Below, piece by piece: positions 1 to 7,345 of a stretch of 13,394 nt of DNA; position 1 is the stretch's first letter; each line of letters opens with the position of its first letter. The position numbers and the translations under genes are program-made. The stretch is from Comamonadaceae bacterium (lineage in GTDB: Bacteria > Pseudomonadota > Gammaproteobacteria > Burkholderiales > Burkholderiaceae_C). Below the pieces are notes generated by a model. That model did no database searches and was not told the DNA's origin. It saw only the letters and a program-made list of their open reading frames with translations. The stretch spans positions 1 to 13,394 of the forward strand of contig CANJXV010000037.1 in the NCBI GenBank assembly GCA_947478935.1, read 5' to 3'.

Positions 1-1
1 A

Positions 2-142
2 AAGGCTTTGCGCAAAAAGGGAATGATCGACCTGAACCTGGATAGCCAGGACAACCGCGTCAAGTACGTGGTGCCAACGAAAGCGACGCACCAGTACTTT
101 GCGCAATTGGGGCAGTGCATGGAGAAGGCTCAGGCAGTTTGA
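2..142 (+). CDS. C-terminal fragment of a probable MarR-like winged-helix regulator (5' end outside window)
   Basis: The open frame runs from the window edge to a TGA at 140-142 and gives 46 residues beginning KALRKKGMIDLNLD. The pattern L-x-K-K-G-[ML]-I, then acidic/polar residues, D-N-R-V-K and a V-P-T-K stretch resembles the wing of MarR-type winged-helix proteins (usual form: L..KGLI....D.R...V.LT). A short helical tail follows, as in the MarR dimerisation region. Only this C-terminal part is visible, so ligand, targets and true family are unknown. A GC-rich hairpin begins 4 bp after the stop. Another winged-helix DNA-binding protein is possible. Confidence 0.5.
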   Translation, partial: KALRKKGMIDLNLDSQDNRVKYVVPTKATHQYFAQLGQCMEKAQAV

Positions 143-146
143 TGCT

Positions 147-164
147 GCGCGGCTAAAGCCGCGC
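147..164 (+). terminator. GC-rich hairpin after the regulator fragment, possible terminator
   Basis: GCGCGGCT and AGCCGCGC are perfect inverted repeats separated by AA; in practice this is a 7-bp GC stem with a TAAA loop. It lies directly after the stop codon at 142. There is no T-run at its base; the nearest T-run is at 185-189, about 20 nt downstream. It could therefore be a weak or factor-assisted terminator, or an mRNA 3'-end stabiliser, rather than a classical intrinsic terminator. The rest of the 143-231 gap shows no convincing -35/-10 pair. Confidence 0.4.
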
Positions 165-231
165 TAGGCGTCCACTCCCGGGTCTTTTTCCTGTGCTGAT
201 GTGCAGGTAAAAATATATGGGAGTGTGCGCA

Positions 232-780
232 ATGCAATTGCAAAAAAACCTATGGGCCGTCGCAATGACGGCTCTGGCCTATGTAGGCCTTTTGTCTTTC
301 AATCAATTTATCTTTTCGTCTCTTAACGCCTCGGGCTTTAGCAGCTTGGTGTTTTTGCCCAGTGGATTGGGCCTGGTCTGCGTACTGTTGTTCGCAGAGT
401 GGGGCGGTATGGGTTTGGCGCTGGGCGCCCTGCTGATGGGTCTGGGACAGGTGTCGTACACCGAGGACCCGATTACGGTGCTGGGCGCAGCCGTGCTTTC
501 GGGTCTGGCGCCGCTGTTAGCCCGCGCGCTGTGTCTGCGCTTCGCCGTCTTTGAAGAAAACCTGCAAGGCCTGACGGCCGCTTGCCTGTTGCGTATGACG
601 GTGGCGTTTGCGGCGGTCAGTGCGCTGCTGCATCAGGTGTGGTTTATAGCCCGTGGGCAAGGCGGTGACGTGTGGGGCGCTCTGGCACTGCATTTCACCG
701 GCGATTTGCTCGGCACCTTAGTGGTCTTGTACAGCGCCAAACTGGTATTGGACCGCTTGCCGCAGCTCAGCAGGGGATAA
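232..780 (+). CDS. Small integral membrane protein, MASE1-like
   Basis: From the chosen start this is a 182-residue, very hydrophobic protein with about six likely membrane segments: near residues 7-28, 37-56, 58-72, 80-100, 114-138 and 147-170. The stretch F-L-P-S-G-L-G-L followed by a hydrophobic helix and G-x-x-L-G-A-L resembles the W-P-P-S-G-x-x-L-A core of MASE1 sensory domains, and the HFTGDLLGTLVVLYSA end is also MASE1-like. MASE1 is usually longer (about eight segments) and fused to kinase, GGDEF or EAL domains; here no output domain follows. An in-frame ATG lies at 217, but the ATG at 232 has GGGAG at 219-223 with 8-nt spacing, so I prefer 232. The stop is 10 bp before uup, so cotranscription is likely. 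Function unknown; the family call is tentative. Confidence 0.7.
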   Translation: MQLQKNLWAVAMTALAYVGLLSFNQFIFSSLNASGFSSLVFLPSGLGLVCVLLFAEWGGMGLALGALLMGLGQVSYTEDPITVLGAAVLSGLAPLLARALCLRFAVFEENLQGLTAACLLRMTVAFAAVSALLHQVWFIARGQGGDVWGALALHFTGDLLGTLVVLYSAKLVLDRLPQLSRG

Positions 781-790
781 TCCGCGCCAC

Positions 791-2749
791 ATGGCGCTTA
801 TCACCTTACTGGAAGCCCAACTCGCGTTTGGGCATGTACCCCTGCTAGACCACGCAGGCTTCTCACTCGAAACCCTGGAGCGCGTGGGCCTGATCGGCCG
901 CAATGGCACCGGCAAGTCCTCGCTGCTCAAAATCCTGGCCGGACTGGAAAAACCGGATGACGGCGTGCTGCAAGTGCAAAGCCATATCCGTATCGCCTAT
1001 GTGGCACAAGAGCCAGATTTAGACGCCCAATCCAGCGTGTTTGACGCGGTTAGCGTGGGCTTGCAACGGGTGCGTGATTTGATCGACGAATACTCGCAAG
1101 GCCATGGCGATCTGGACGCTATGCAAAGCGAGATTGAGGCGCTGGACGGTTGGAATTGGGAGCAACGCGTGGGCGAGACGCTGCACCGTTTGCATCTGGA
1201 TCCAGAGGCTATTGTCAGCACACTTTCGGGCGGCACCAAAAAGCGTGTGGCGCTGGCGCAAGCGTTGGTAGCGCAACCCGATGTGCTGCTGCTGGACGAG
1301 CCGACCAACCACCTGGACTTGGACAGTATTGAGTGGCTCGAAGGCCTGCTGGTGGACTTTGGCGGCAGCATCATTACCGTGACGCACGACCGCTCTTTTC
1401 TGGACAACGTGGCCACGCGCATTGTGGAGTTGGACCGGGGCAAACTTTTGTCCTATCCGGGTAATTTTGCAGCCTATCTGCTACAAAAAGAAGAACAACT
1501 AGCGCAAGAGGCCGTGATCAACGCACGCGCAGACAAGCTGCTGGCGCAAGAGGAGGTGTGGATACGCAAAGGCGTGGAAGCGCGCCGCACGCGCGCCACC
1601 GCGCGCATTGTGCGTCTGGATAATTTGCGCGCGCAGCGCGAAGCGCGGCGCGATGTGCTTGGTAGCGTAAATATGGACATCAGCAGCGGCGCGAGCAGCG
1701 GCAAATTGGTAGCCGAGCTAACCCATGTATCCAAAAGCTTTGGACCTAAAAACATCGTGCACGACTTCAGTGCCACGATTTTGCGCGGCGACAAGATCGG
1801 CCTGCTTGGCCCCAATGGCGCGGGCAAGACTACGCTGCTTAAATTGATTTTGGGTGAACTGCAAGCCGATCCCGCACCTGCCAATGCGCCAGCACCCGAA
1901 CCCGGCCACAGCCCCTGGGGCACCGTGCGCCAAGGGGCCAATATCGCAGTGGCGTATTTCGACCAAATGCGCAATGCCTTGGACATGGATGCGACCTTGG
2001 AAGACTTCATTAGCCCAGGTAGCGAATGGATTGAGATCGGCAACCGGCGCCAGCATGTCAAAAGTTATTTGGGTGATTTTTTGTTCTCACCCGCACGCGC
2101 CAATTCGCCAGTCCGCTCCCTTAGTGGCGGCGAGCGCAACCGCTTGTTGTTAGCCCGTCTGTTTGCCCGCCCGGCCAATGTGCTGGTGCTCGACGAGCCC
2201 ACCAACGATCTGGACATCGACACCTTGGAATTGTTGGAAGACCTGTTGCAAAACTACGATGGCACGGTGTTTTTGGTCAGCCACGACCGTACTTTTTTGG
2301 ACAATGTGGTGACCAGCACCATCGCCTACGAAGGCCCTGGCCGCTGGCGTGAGTTTGAAGGCGGCGTGCAGGATTGGCTGATACAAAGCAAGCGCTCTAA
2401 TGCTATTGCACAGTCCAAGGGGCAAAAAGGGGCACAAAGTTTTAACTATGGGCGTGAGGACAAGGCAGTGGCTAGCGCCAAAGCGAACCCAGCACCCACG
2501 CCCGCTTCCTCGGTAGCGCCTGCAAGCAAGGCCCGCAAACTGAGCTACAAAGAGCAACGCGAGCTCGAAGCCCTGCCCGGCCGCATCGCGGCGCTGGAAG
2601 CCGAGCAAGCCGGCATCAACGCCCACCTTGCCGACGGCACGCTGTATGCCAGTGACAACGCCAAAGCCTTACAACTGGCACAACGCAACGTTACTATTGA
2701 CGCCGAACTGCTACTTGCTTTGGAACGCTGGGAACTACTGGGCGCCTAG
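791..2749 (+). CDS. uup: ABC-F family ATPase Uup
   Basis: A soluble protein of 652 residues with two ATP-binding cassettes and no membrane segments. Domain 1 has Walker A GRNGTGKS (36-43), signature LSGG (144-147), Walker B VLLLDEPTNHLD (164-175) and the H-loop His198. Domain 2 has GPNGAGKT (339-346), LSGG (443-446), VLVLDEPTNDLD (463-474) and His498. Between them is the charged ABC-F linker (about 230-300) rich in Arg. After an Ala/Pro-rich linker (about 555-580) comes a C-terminal coiled-coil domain beginning near KLSYKEQRELEAL, which marks Uup rather than EttA or YbiT. ABC-F proteins act on ribosomes; Uup is also linked to transposon excision and branched DNA. An Ala/Pro-rich insert at about 361-377 interrupts domain 2. 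The nearest SD-like run is AGGGG at 772-776, 14 nt upstream, so initiation may depend on coupling to the preceding gene. Confidence 0.95.
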   Translation: MALITLLEAQLAFGHVPLLDHAGFSLETLERVGLIGRNGTGKSSLLKILAGLEKPDDGVLQVQSHIRIAYVAQEPDLDAQSSVFDAVSVGLQRVRDLIDEYSQGHGDLDAMQSEIEALDGWNWEQRVGETLHRLHLDPEAIVSTLSGGTKKRVALAQALVAQPDVLLLDEPTNHLDLDSIEWLEGLLVDFGGSIITVTHDRSFLDNVATRIVELDRGKLLSYPGNFAAYLLQKEEQLAQEAVINARADKLLAQEEVWIRKGVEARRTRATARIVRLDNLRAQREARRDVLGSVNMDISSGASSGKLVAELTHVSKSFGPKNIVHDFSATILRGDKIGLLGPNGAGKTTLLKLILGELQADPAPANAPAPEPGHSPWGTVRQGANIAVAYFDQMRNALDMDATLEDFISPGSEWIEIGNRRQHVKSYLGDFLFSPARANSPVRSLSGGERNRLLLARLFARPANVLVLDEPTNDLDIDTLELLEDLLQNYDGTVFLVSHDRTFLDNVVTSTIAYEGPGRWREFEGGVQDWLIQSKRSNAIAQSKGQKGAQSFNYGREDKAVASAKANPAPTPASSVAPASKARKLSYKEQRELEALPGRIAALEAEQAGINAHLADGTLYASDNAKALQLAQRNVTIDAELLLALERWELLGA

Positions 2750-2761
2750 ACCTTTGCAAAG

Positions 2762-4015
2762 CTAGCCCACCACGCCTTGCTGGCGCAGTTGCGCAATGGC
2801 ATCGGCGTCCCAACCCCACTCGCGCAGCAGCTCGTCGGTATGTTCGCCAAGGGCTGGCGGCGCACGGTGCAGCACCGGCGGGTTGGCGGCCAGGCGCAAG
2901 GGGCTGGCGACCGAACCGATGGCCGCGATGGAGGTGCCCGCTTGGGCTGCCTCACTGGTCGGCTGGGTGATGGCCAGGCCACGGGCCTGCACCTGGGCGT
3001 CGGCAAAAGCCTCGGCTACTGAGTTGATGGGGCCGCAAGGCACGGCATGGTGCTCTAGATCGGCGATCCATTGTGCGGTGGTGCGAGTGCGTGTCACCGT
3101 TTGCATTAAGGACTCCAAGGTGTCGCGGTGGCGCACCCGCTCGGTGTTGGTGTGAAAGCGCGGATCGGCCGCCCATTCGGGGTGACTGGCGACGGTACAA
3201 AAACGCGCGAATTGGCCGTCATTGCCAATCGCCAGCAGCATGGCGCTGTCAAGGGTTTCAAAGTCGCGGTAAGGCACCAAGCTGGGATGGCTGTTGCCCT
3301 GGCGTTTGGGCGATTGACCCGTATTCAAAAACCCCGCCGCCTGGTTGGCCAGAATTGCCATGCCGACATCGAGCAAGCTCATGTCGATGTGCTGGCCCAA
3401 GCCAGTACGATGGCGCACCTCGATGGCCGCCAAAATCGCGCTACATGCATAGACGCCGGTGAATAAATCGGTCAATGCCACGCCCACGCGCTGGGGTGTC
3501 CCACCGGGCGTGCCTTCCGGTTTACCGGTGATGCTCATCATGCCGCTCATGGCCTGGATCATCAGGTCGTAACCAGCGCGTTCGGCGTAGGGCCCGGTCT
3601 GGCCGAAACCGGTGATAGAGCAGTAAACCAGGCGCGGATTGAGCGCGTGCACATTAGCGTAATCCAGACCGTAATGCGCCAGGCCGCCAACCTTGAAGTT
3701 TTCCACCAAGATGTCGCATTGCAAAGCCAGCTGCTTGATTAGTGCCTGCCCTTGCGGCTTAGAAATATCGATCGCTATCGAACGCTTATTGCGGTTGCAG
3801 GCTGTGAAATAGCTGGCATGCGCCGTGTCCTGGCCTTGCGTATCCTGCATAAAGGGCGGGCCCCAATGGCGCGTATCGTCGCCCTCACCGGGCTTTTCGA
3901 TTTTGATGACATCGGCCCCCATGTCCGCCAACATCTGGGTACACCAGGGGCCCGCTAATACGCGTGAAAGATCGAGAATTTTGAGGTGGGCGAGGGCAGG
4001 GGTGGATTGCGGCAT
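2762..4015 (-). CDS. CaiB/BaiF family (class III) CoA-transferase
   Basis: A cytosolic enzyme of 417 residues, the usual size for family III CoA-transferases, which move CoA between carboxylic acids through an aspartyl-CoA intermediate. Family features in order: N-terminal LKILDLSRVLAGP (11-23), MGADVIKIEKP (32-42), NRNKRSIAID (74-83), DILVENFKVGGL (101-112), the ITGFGQTGPYAERAGYD stretch (134-150), and the catalytic Asp183 in V-A-L-T-D-L-F-T-G. The C-terminal part, including NSHPSLVPY and a PRF segment, is also typical. The substrate cannot be read from sequence; relatives act on formyl-, succinyl-, glutaryl-, carnitinyl- or mesaconyl-CoA. The nearby acyl-CoA genes suggest fatty, dicarboxylic or amino-acid-derived acids. 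The gene lies 98 bp beyond ychJ in the same direction and converges on uup with 12 bp between stops. No strong SD precedes its ATG. Confidence 0.9.
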   Translation of the reverse strand: MPQSTPALAHLKILDLSRVLAGPWCTQMLADMGADVIKIEKPGEGDDTRHWGPPFMQDTQGQDTAHASYFTACNRNKRSIAIDISKPQGQALIKQLALQCDILVENFKVGGLAHYGLDYANVHALNPRLVYCSITGFGQTGPYAERAGYDLMIQAMSGMMSITGKPEGTPGGTPQRVGVALTDLFTGVYACSAILAAIEVRHRTGLGQHIDMSLLDVGMAILANQAAGFLNTGQSPKRQGNSHPSLVPYRDFETLDSAMLLAIGNDGQFARFCTVASHPEWAADPRFHTNTERVRHRDTLESLMQTVTRTRTTAQWIADLEHHAVPCGPINSVAEAFADAQVQARGLAITQPTSEAAQAGTSIAAIGSVASPLRLAANPPVLHRAPPALGEHTDELLREWGWDADAIAQLRQQGVVG

Positions 4016-4113
4016 AGCGGTCTAAGAAAAACGAGGACGGAAATGCGCTAGCCTAACGCCAGGCGCGAAGTGGTGGTTTGCGATAAGTCCACATATGCGC
4101 AATACCCCAGGCC
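4016..4113. other. Intergenic spacer between ychJ and the CoA-transferase gene
   Basis: This 98-bp gap is the longest break in the minus-strand run, so the CoA-transferase may have its own promoter or be a weakly linked last gene. It holds one imperfect, bulged hairpin (GCCT/AGGC arms around 4051-4064) and a small inverted repeat, TTGCG at 4078-4082 with CGCAA at 4098-4102. I see no convincing sigma-70 promoter for the minus strand and no T-run-backed terminator. Confidence 0.4.
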
Positions 4114-4545
4114 TTAGCCCAGTTGCACGCCATCCACATACCACCAGCGCCCCTCTTGCAGGACAAAGCGACTGCGCTCGTGCAGGCGCCAGGCGCTGGC
4201 ACCCAGAGGTTTGAAGCGGGCTACGAATTCGACTTCGGCGTCAGTCGGGCTGCTGTTTGTCGCTTCTTGCACCTCCAAGCCCAACCACTTGCCCGCAGTG
4301 TCAAAGCCCACCTGCGCTGGGCGCGTACTGGCGTGCCAAGTGGCTAGTAAATAGGCTTCGCGCTGCAAGACAAAAGCGCTGTAACGCGAGCGCATCAAGC
4401 TGTGGGCATCGGGCGCGGGCCGGGCCGCATCGCCTTGTAGATACTGCTCGCAACAGTCGTAAAAGCGAAGCGGCATTGCTTTCGTGCTGAACCGAGCGCA
4501 TGGACAGGGTTGATCCCATTGCAAAGCCAGCGGGCCCTGGCTCAT
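4114..4545 (-). CDS. ychJ: YchJ-family (UPF0225) protein with SEC-C-like Cys cluster
   Basis: A 143-residue protein. The N-terminus has C-P-C (Cys14, Cys16) and C-C (Cys31, Cys32), a likely zinc-binding SEC-C-like cluster. It is followed by the family hallmark H-S-L-M-R-S-R-Y-S-A-F (48-58). The C-terminal half (A-E-V-E-F-V-A-R-F, then an R-F-V-L-Q-E-G-R-W-W-Y-V-D-G ending) matches the NTF2-like fold of YchJ proteins. The biochemical role of the family is not established. The C-P-C to C-C spacing is 14 residues rather than the shorter C-P-C-G-S-G form. Its ATG overlaps the TGA of the upstream rhodanese gene as ATGA (4542-4545), which indicates translational coupling. It is the last gene of the tight run. 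Confidence 0.9.
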   Translation of the reverse strand: MSQGPLALQWDQPCPCARFSTKAMPLRFYDCCEQYLQGDAARPAPDAHSLMRSRYSAFVLQREAYLLATWHASTRPAQVGFDTAGKWLGLEVQEATNSSPTDAEVEFVARFKPLGASAWRLHERSRFVLQEGRWWYVDGVQLG

Positions 4546-4973
4546 CCACCTTTAGCGACTTTAGCTTGGGCCTTGTGGGCTTCCCAGCTTTGTACCGGCG
4601 CGCCGTCTTTGACCCAGGCGGCAAAGCCGCCGTCTATGTGCGCGACATTGGTCATACCCATTTCTTGCAAGGCCTTGGTAGCCAAAGCGCTACGCCAGCT
4701 GGCTGCGCAAAACAATACGTATTCTTTGGCCTCGTCGCCAAACACCGGTTTAAAGTAGGGCGAGGCCGGATCCACCCAAAACTCCAGCATGCCACGCGGC
4801 GCCAGCACCGCGCCTTCGATAGTGCCCTCGCGCTCTGCTTCGCGGATATCGCGAATGTCCACCAATTGCATGCGCCCATCGGCCAGTCGCTCGCGAACTT
4901 GCGTCACGGAATAGGTGGTGATGCAGGCATTGGCCTCATCGACGAGTTGGCGAAATCCTTTGGTAATCGGCAT
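4542..4973 (-). CDS. Single-domain rhodanese-like sulfurtransferase
   Basis: A cytosolic protein of 143 residues with one rhodanese domain. Visible motifs are V-D-I-R-D (38-42), the G-A-V-L-A-P-R-G segment (54-61), the active-site loop Cys89-A-A-S-W-Arg94 (canonical six-residue loop), and the late G-G-F-A-A-W motif. Cys89 would carry the persulfide. The reading frame is open further upstream to 5069, inside the acyl-CoA dehydrogenase gene, but the ATG at 4973 has AAGGAG six nucleotides before it and gives a normal family N-terminus, so that start was chosen. It follows the acyl-CoA dehydrogenase gene by 22 bp and overlaps ychJ by 4 bp. The physiological sulfur donor and acceptor are unknown; a link to CoA-ester catabolism is only suggested by position. 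Confidence 0.9.
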   Translation of the reverse strand: MPITKGFRQLVDEANACITTYSVTQVRERLADGRMQLVDIRDIREAEREGTIEGAVLAPRGMLEFWVDPASPYFKPVFGDEAKEYVLFCAASWRSALATKALQEMGMTNVAHIDGGFAAWVKDGAPVQSWEAHKAQAKVAKGG

Positions 4974-4995
4974 GCTGTCTCCTTGTGTTATTGGC

Positions 4996-6126
4996 CTACG
5001 CCAGGGCGCGTTGAATGATGATTTTTTGCACGTCGCTGGTGCCTTCATATATCTGGCAAACGCGCACATCGCGGTAAATGCGCTCTACCGGAAAGTCGCT
5101 TACATATCCATAGCCGCCCAGGGTTTGGATGGCCACAGTACATACTTTTTCGGCCATTTCGCTGGCAAACAATTTGGCCATGGCCGCTTCTTTGAGGCAA
5201 GGTCGGCCGGCGTCACGCAGGGCCGCTGCGTGCCATATCAACTGCCGCGCGGCCTCTAATTGCGTTGCGCACTCCGCCAGCCTAAAGCCAACTGCTTGGT
5301 GGTTAAAAATAGGCGCACCAAAACTCTGCCGGTCTTTGGAATACGCCAGTGCCACTTCGAACGCACTGCGCGCCATGCCCACGCTTTGTGCAGCGATGCC
5401 GATGCGCCCGCCCTCCAGGCCACCCAGCGCGATGCCATAGCCCTCGCCCTCTTTGCCGATCAGGTTCTCTGCCGATATGCGGCAGTTGTCAAAATTGATT
5501 TGCGCGGTGTCGCTGCTGTGCTGGCCCAGCTTGTCTTCCAGCCGCGCCACCACATAACCCGGCGCATTGGTGGGCACCAGAAACGCACTCATGCCTTTTT
5601 TGCCAGCGCCTTTGTCGGTGACGGCAACCACGATCGCCACATCCGCATTCTTGCCGCTGGTGATGAATTGCTTTACGCCGTTCAACACATAGGCATCTCC
5701 TTCGCGGACCGCCGTGGTGCGCAGACTGGAGGCATCTGAACCTACATGCGGCTCGGTCAGGCAGAACGCACCCAACATTTCTCCTTGCGCCAATGGCGTC
5801 AGCCACTGTTTTTTCTGCGTCGCATTGCCATAGCGCATCAAGATGGCATTGACCGGGCAATTGGTCACGCTGATCACGGTGCTCGTGCCGCCGTCGCCAG
5901 CGGCAATTTCTTCTAACACCAAAGCCAGCGTCAGGTAATCAAGCTGCACGCCGCCATATTCTTCGGGCACGCAAATGCCATACGCGCCCAGCGCCGCCAA
6001 GCCCTTGTGTGCCTCTTTGGGAAAGGTATGTTCCTTATCCCAGCGCGGGGCATTCGGCCACAGCTCGTTCTGCGCAAATTCGCGCACTGCATCGCGAATG
6101 GCTTCCTGTTCGGGGGTAAGCAGCAT
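4996..6126 (-). CDS. Acyl-CoA dehydrogenase (short/branched-chain type)
   Basis: An FAD-dependent enzyme of 376 residues, normal length for soluble short-chain acyl-CoA dehydrogenases, which introduce the alpha,beta double bond and pass electrons to ETF. The N-terminal helical domain starts LTPEQEAIRDAVREFA. Flavin/substrate motifs are FCLTEPHVGSDAS (about 121-133) and VLNGVKQFITSGKNAD (about 147-162). The C-terminal signature is LGGYGYVSDFPVERIYRDVRVCQIYEGTSD, with Glu361 in the usual C-terminal catalytic-base position. This differs from the isovaleryl-CoA dehydrogenase in the same cluster. Likely substrates are butyryl-, isobutyryl- or 2-methylbutyryl-CoA, but sequence alone does not decide. 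It begins 8 bp after the thiolase stop; the AAGG of its SD overlaps that stop codon. Confidence 0.93.
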   Translation of the reverse strand: MLLTPEQEAIRDAVREFAQNELWPNAPRWDKEHTFPKEAHKGLAALGAYGICVPEEYGGVQLDYLTLALVLEEIAAGDGGTSTVISVTNCPVNAILMRYGNATQKKQWLTPLAQGEMLGAFCLTEPHVGSDASSLRTTAVREGDAYVLNGVKQFITSGKNADVAIVVAVTDKGAGKKGMSAFLVPTNAPGYVVARLEDKLGQHSSDTAQINFDNCRISAENLIGKEGEGYGIALGGLEGGRIGIAAQSVGMARSAFEVALAYSKDRQSFGAPIFNHQAVGFRLAECATQLEAARQLIWHAAALRDAGRPCLKEAAMAKLFASEMAEKVCTVAIQTLGGYGYVSDFPVERIYRDVRVCQIYEGTSDVQKIIIQRALA

Positions 6127-6134
6127 GTCAGGCC

Positions 6135-7316
6135 TTAAAGCATTTCCACCGTAACCGCAGTCGCCTCACCGCCGCCAATACAAAGCGTCGCTAAGCCACG
6201 CTTCAAACCGTGCGCTTTGAGTGCATGCAAAAGCGTAACCATAATGCGCGCACCAGACGCGCCAATCGGGTGGCCCAAGGCGCAGGCGCCGCCGTTGACG
6301 TTGACCCTGTCGTGCGAGATGTCCAGCTCTTTCATCAGCGCCATGGGCACGACGGCAAAGGCTTCGTTCACTTCCCACAAATCCACATCGTCCACGGCCC
6401 AGCCGGCTTTGGCCAAGGCTTTTTGCGTGGCGCCCACGGGTGCGGTGGCAAACCACTCGGGCGCTTGCGCGTGGGTGGCGTGGCTAACGATGCGGGCCAG
6501 CGGCTTGCAGCCCAGCTGCGCTGCGGTGCTGGCGCGCATCAAGACCATGGCCGCTGCGCCGTCGTTGATCGACGAGCTAGAGGCGGCGGTAATCGTGCCG
6601 TCTTTTTTGAATGCGGGCTTGAGGCCGGGGATTTTGTCGAGCTTGATCCTGCCCGGGCCCTCATCCATGCCGACCACGCGCTCACCGCTGCGCTCTCTGA
6701 CGGTGACGGGTGTGATCTCGGTGGCAAAGGCGCCGCTGGCAATCGCTGCTTGCGCCCGCTGCACGCTAGCGGTGGCAAATGCGTCTTGCTCAGCGCGGGT
6801 GAAGCTGTATTTGGCAGCGCAGTCTTCGCCAAAGGTGCCCATGCTGCGGCCCGCTTCGTAGGCATCTTCCAGGCCGTCGAGCATCATGTGGTCATAGACT
6901 TTGTCATGGCCCATGCGGTAACCGCCTCGGCCTTTTAGCAAGAGGTAAGGCGCATTGGTCATGCTCTCCATGCCACCGGCCACTAGTACATCTTGGCTGT
7001 GCGCCGCCAGCATGTCGTGGGCAAACATGGCTGCGCGCATGCCCGAGCCGCACATTTTGGACAAGGTGACCGCACCCGCGCTTTGCGGCAAGCCGCCTTT
7101 GAAAGCGGCCTGGCGCGCTGGCGCTTGGCCCTGGCCGGCCATCAAGCAGTTACCAAACAAGACTTCGCCGACCATATCGGGCGCGATGCCGGCACGCTCC
7201 ACGGCAGCGCGGATCGCGGCGCCGCCTAAGTCATGCGCGGCGAGGCTGGAAAAATCGCCCTGAAAACTCCCCATAGGGGTGCGGGCGGCGCTGACAATCA
7301 CGATGGGGTCTTGCAT
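6135..7316 (-). CDS. Acetyl-CoA acetyltransferase (thiolase)
   Basis: A 393-residue thiolase II of standard length. The nucleophile Cys89 is in L-S-K-M-C-G-S-G-M; His349 in G-G-A-C-A-L-G-H-P-I-G-A-S-G and Cys379 in L-C-I-G-G-G-E-A-T-A complete the active site. The N-E-A-F-A motif (NEAFAVVPMAL) is also present. It catalyses reversible acetoacetyl-CoA thiolysis or acetyl-CoA condensation in the cytosol; a role in ketogenic amino-acid or short-chain fatty-acid breakdown fits its neighbours. No PHB synthesis genes are nearby, so a phaA role is less likely. The start is well supported by AAGGAG with 8-nt spacing before the ATG at 7316. It lies 29 bp after aceK and 8 bp before the acyl-CoA dehydrogenase gene. 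Confidence 0.94.
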   Translation of the reverse strand: MQDPIVIVSAARTPMGSFQGDFSSLAAHDLGGAAIRAAVERAGIAPDMVGEVLFGNCLMAGQGQAPARQAAFKGGLPQSAGAVTLSKMCGSGMRAAMFAHDMLAAHSQDVLVAGGMESMTNAPYLLLKGRGGYRMGHDKVYDHMMLDGLEDAYEAGRSMGTFGEDCAAKYSFTRAEQDAFATASVQRAQAAIASGAFATEITPVTVRERSGERVVGMDEGPGRIKLDKIPGLKPAFKKDGTITAASSSSINDGAAAMVLMRASTAAQLGCKPLARIVSHATHAQAPEWFATAPVGATQKALAKAGWAVDDVDLWEVNEAFAVVPMALMKELDISHDRVNVNGGACALGHPIGASGARIMVTLLHALKAHGLKRGLATLCIGGGEATAVTVEML

Positions 7317-7345
7317 GGTGTGGCTCCTTCAAATAGCAGGGTTCA

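Noticed and set aside
1474..2061. A 195-codon minus-strand frame inside uup
   Set aside because: Antisense to well-conserved ABC-F sequence, with Ser/Arg/Leu-biased translation typical of a shadow frame.
2752..2761. CTTTGCAAAG palindrome between the convergent uup and CoA-transferase stops, considered as a terminator
   Set aside because: It has no loop and no T-run, and a 10-bp AT-containing palindrome in a 12-bp gap is weak evidence.
4078..4102. TTGCG...CGCAA inverted repeat upstream of the CoA-transferase gene, considered as an operator
   Set aside because: Arms of 5 bp with a 15-bp spacer arise often by chance, and no promoter could be placed beside it.
4974..5069. Upstream extension of the rhodanese frame, considered as a longer N-terminus
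   Set aside because: It overlaps the 3' end of the acyl-CoA dehydrogenase gene, lacks family similarity, and the ATG at 4973 has an excellent SD.
6210..6938. A 242-codon plus-strand frame and an overlapping 214-codon frame, antisense to the thiolase
   Set aside because: Both are shadows of the thiolase gene; composition is biased (Gly/His/Ala or Ser/Ala rich) and no domain or SD is evident.
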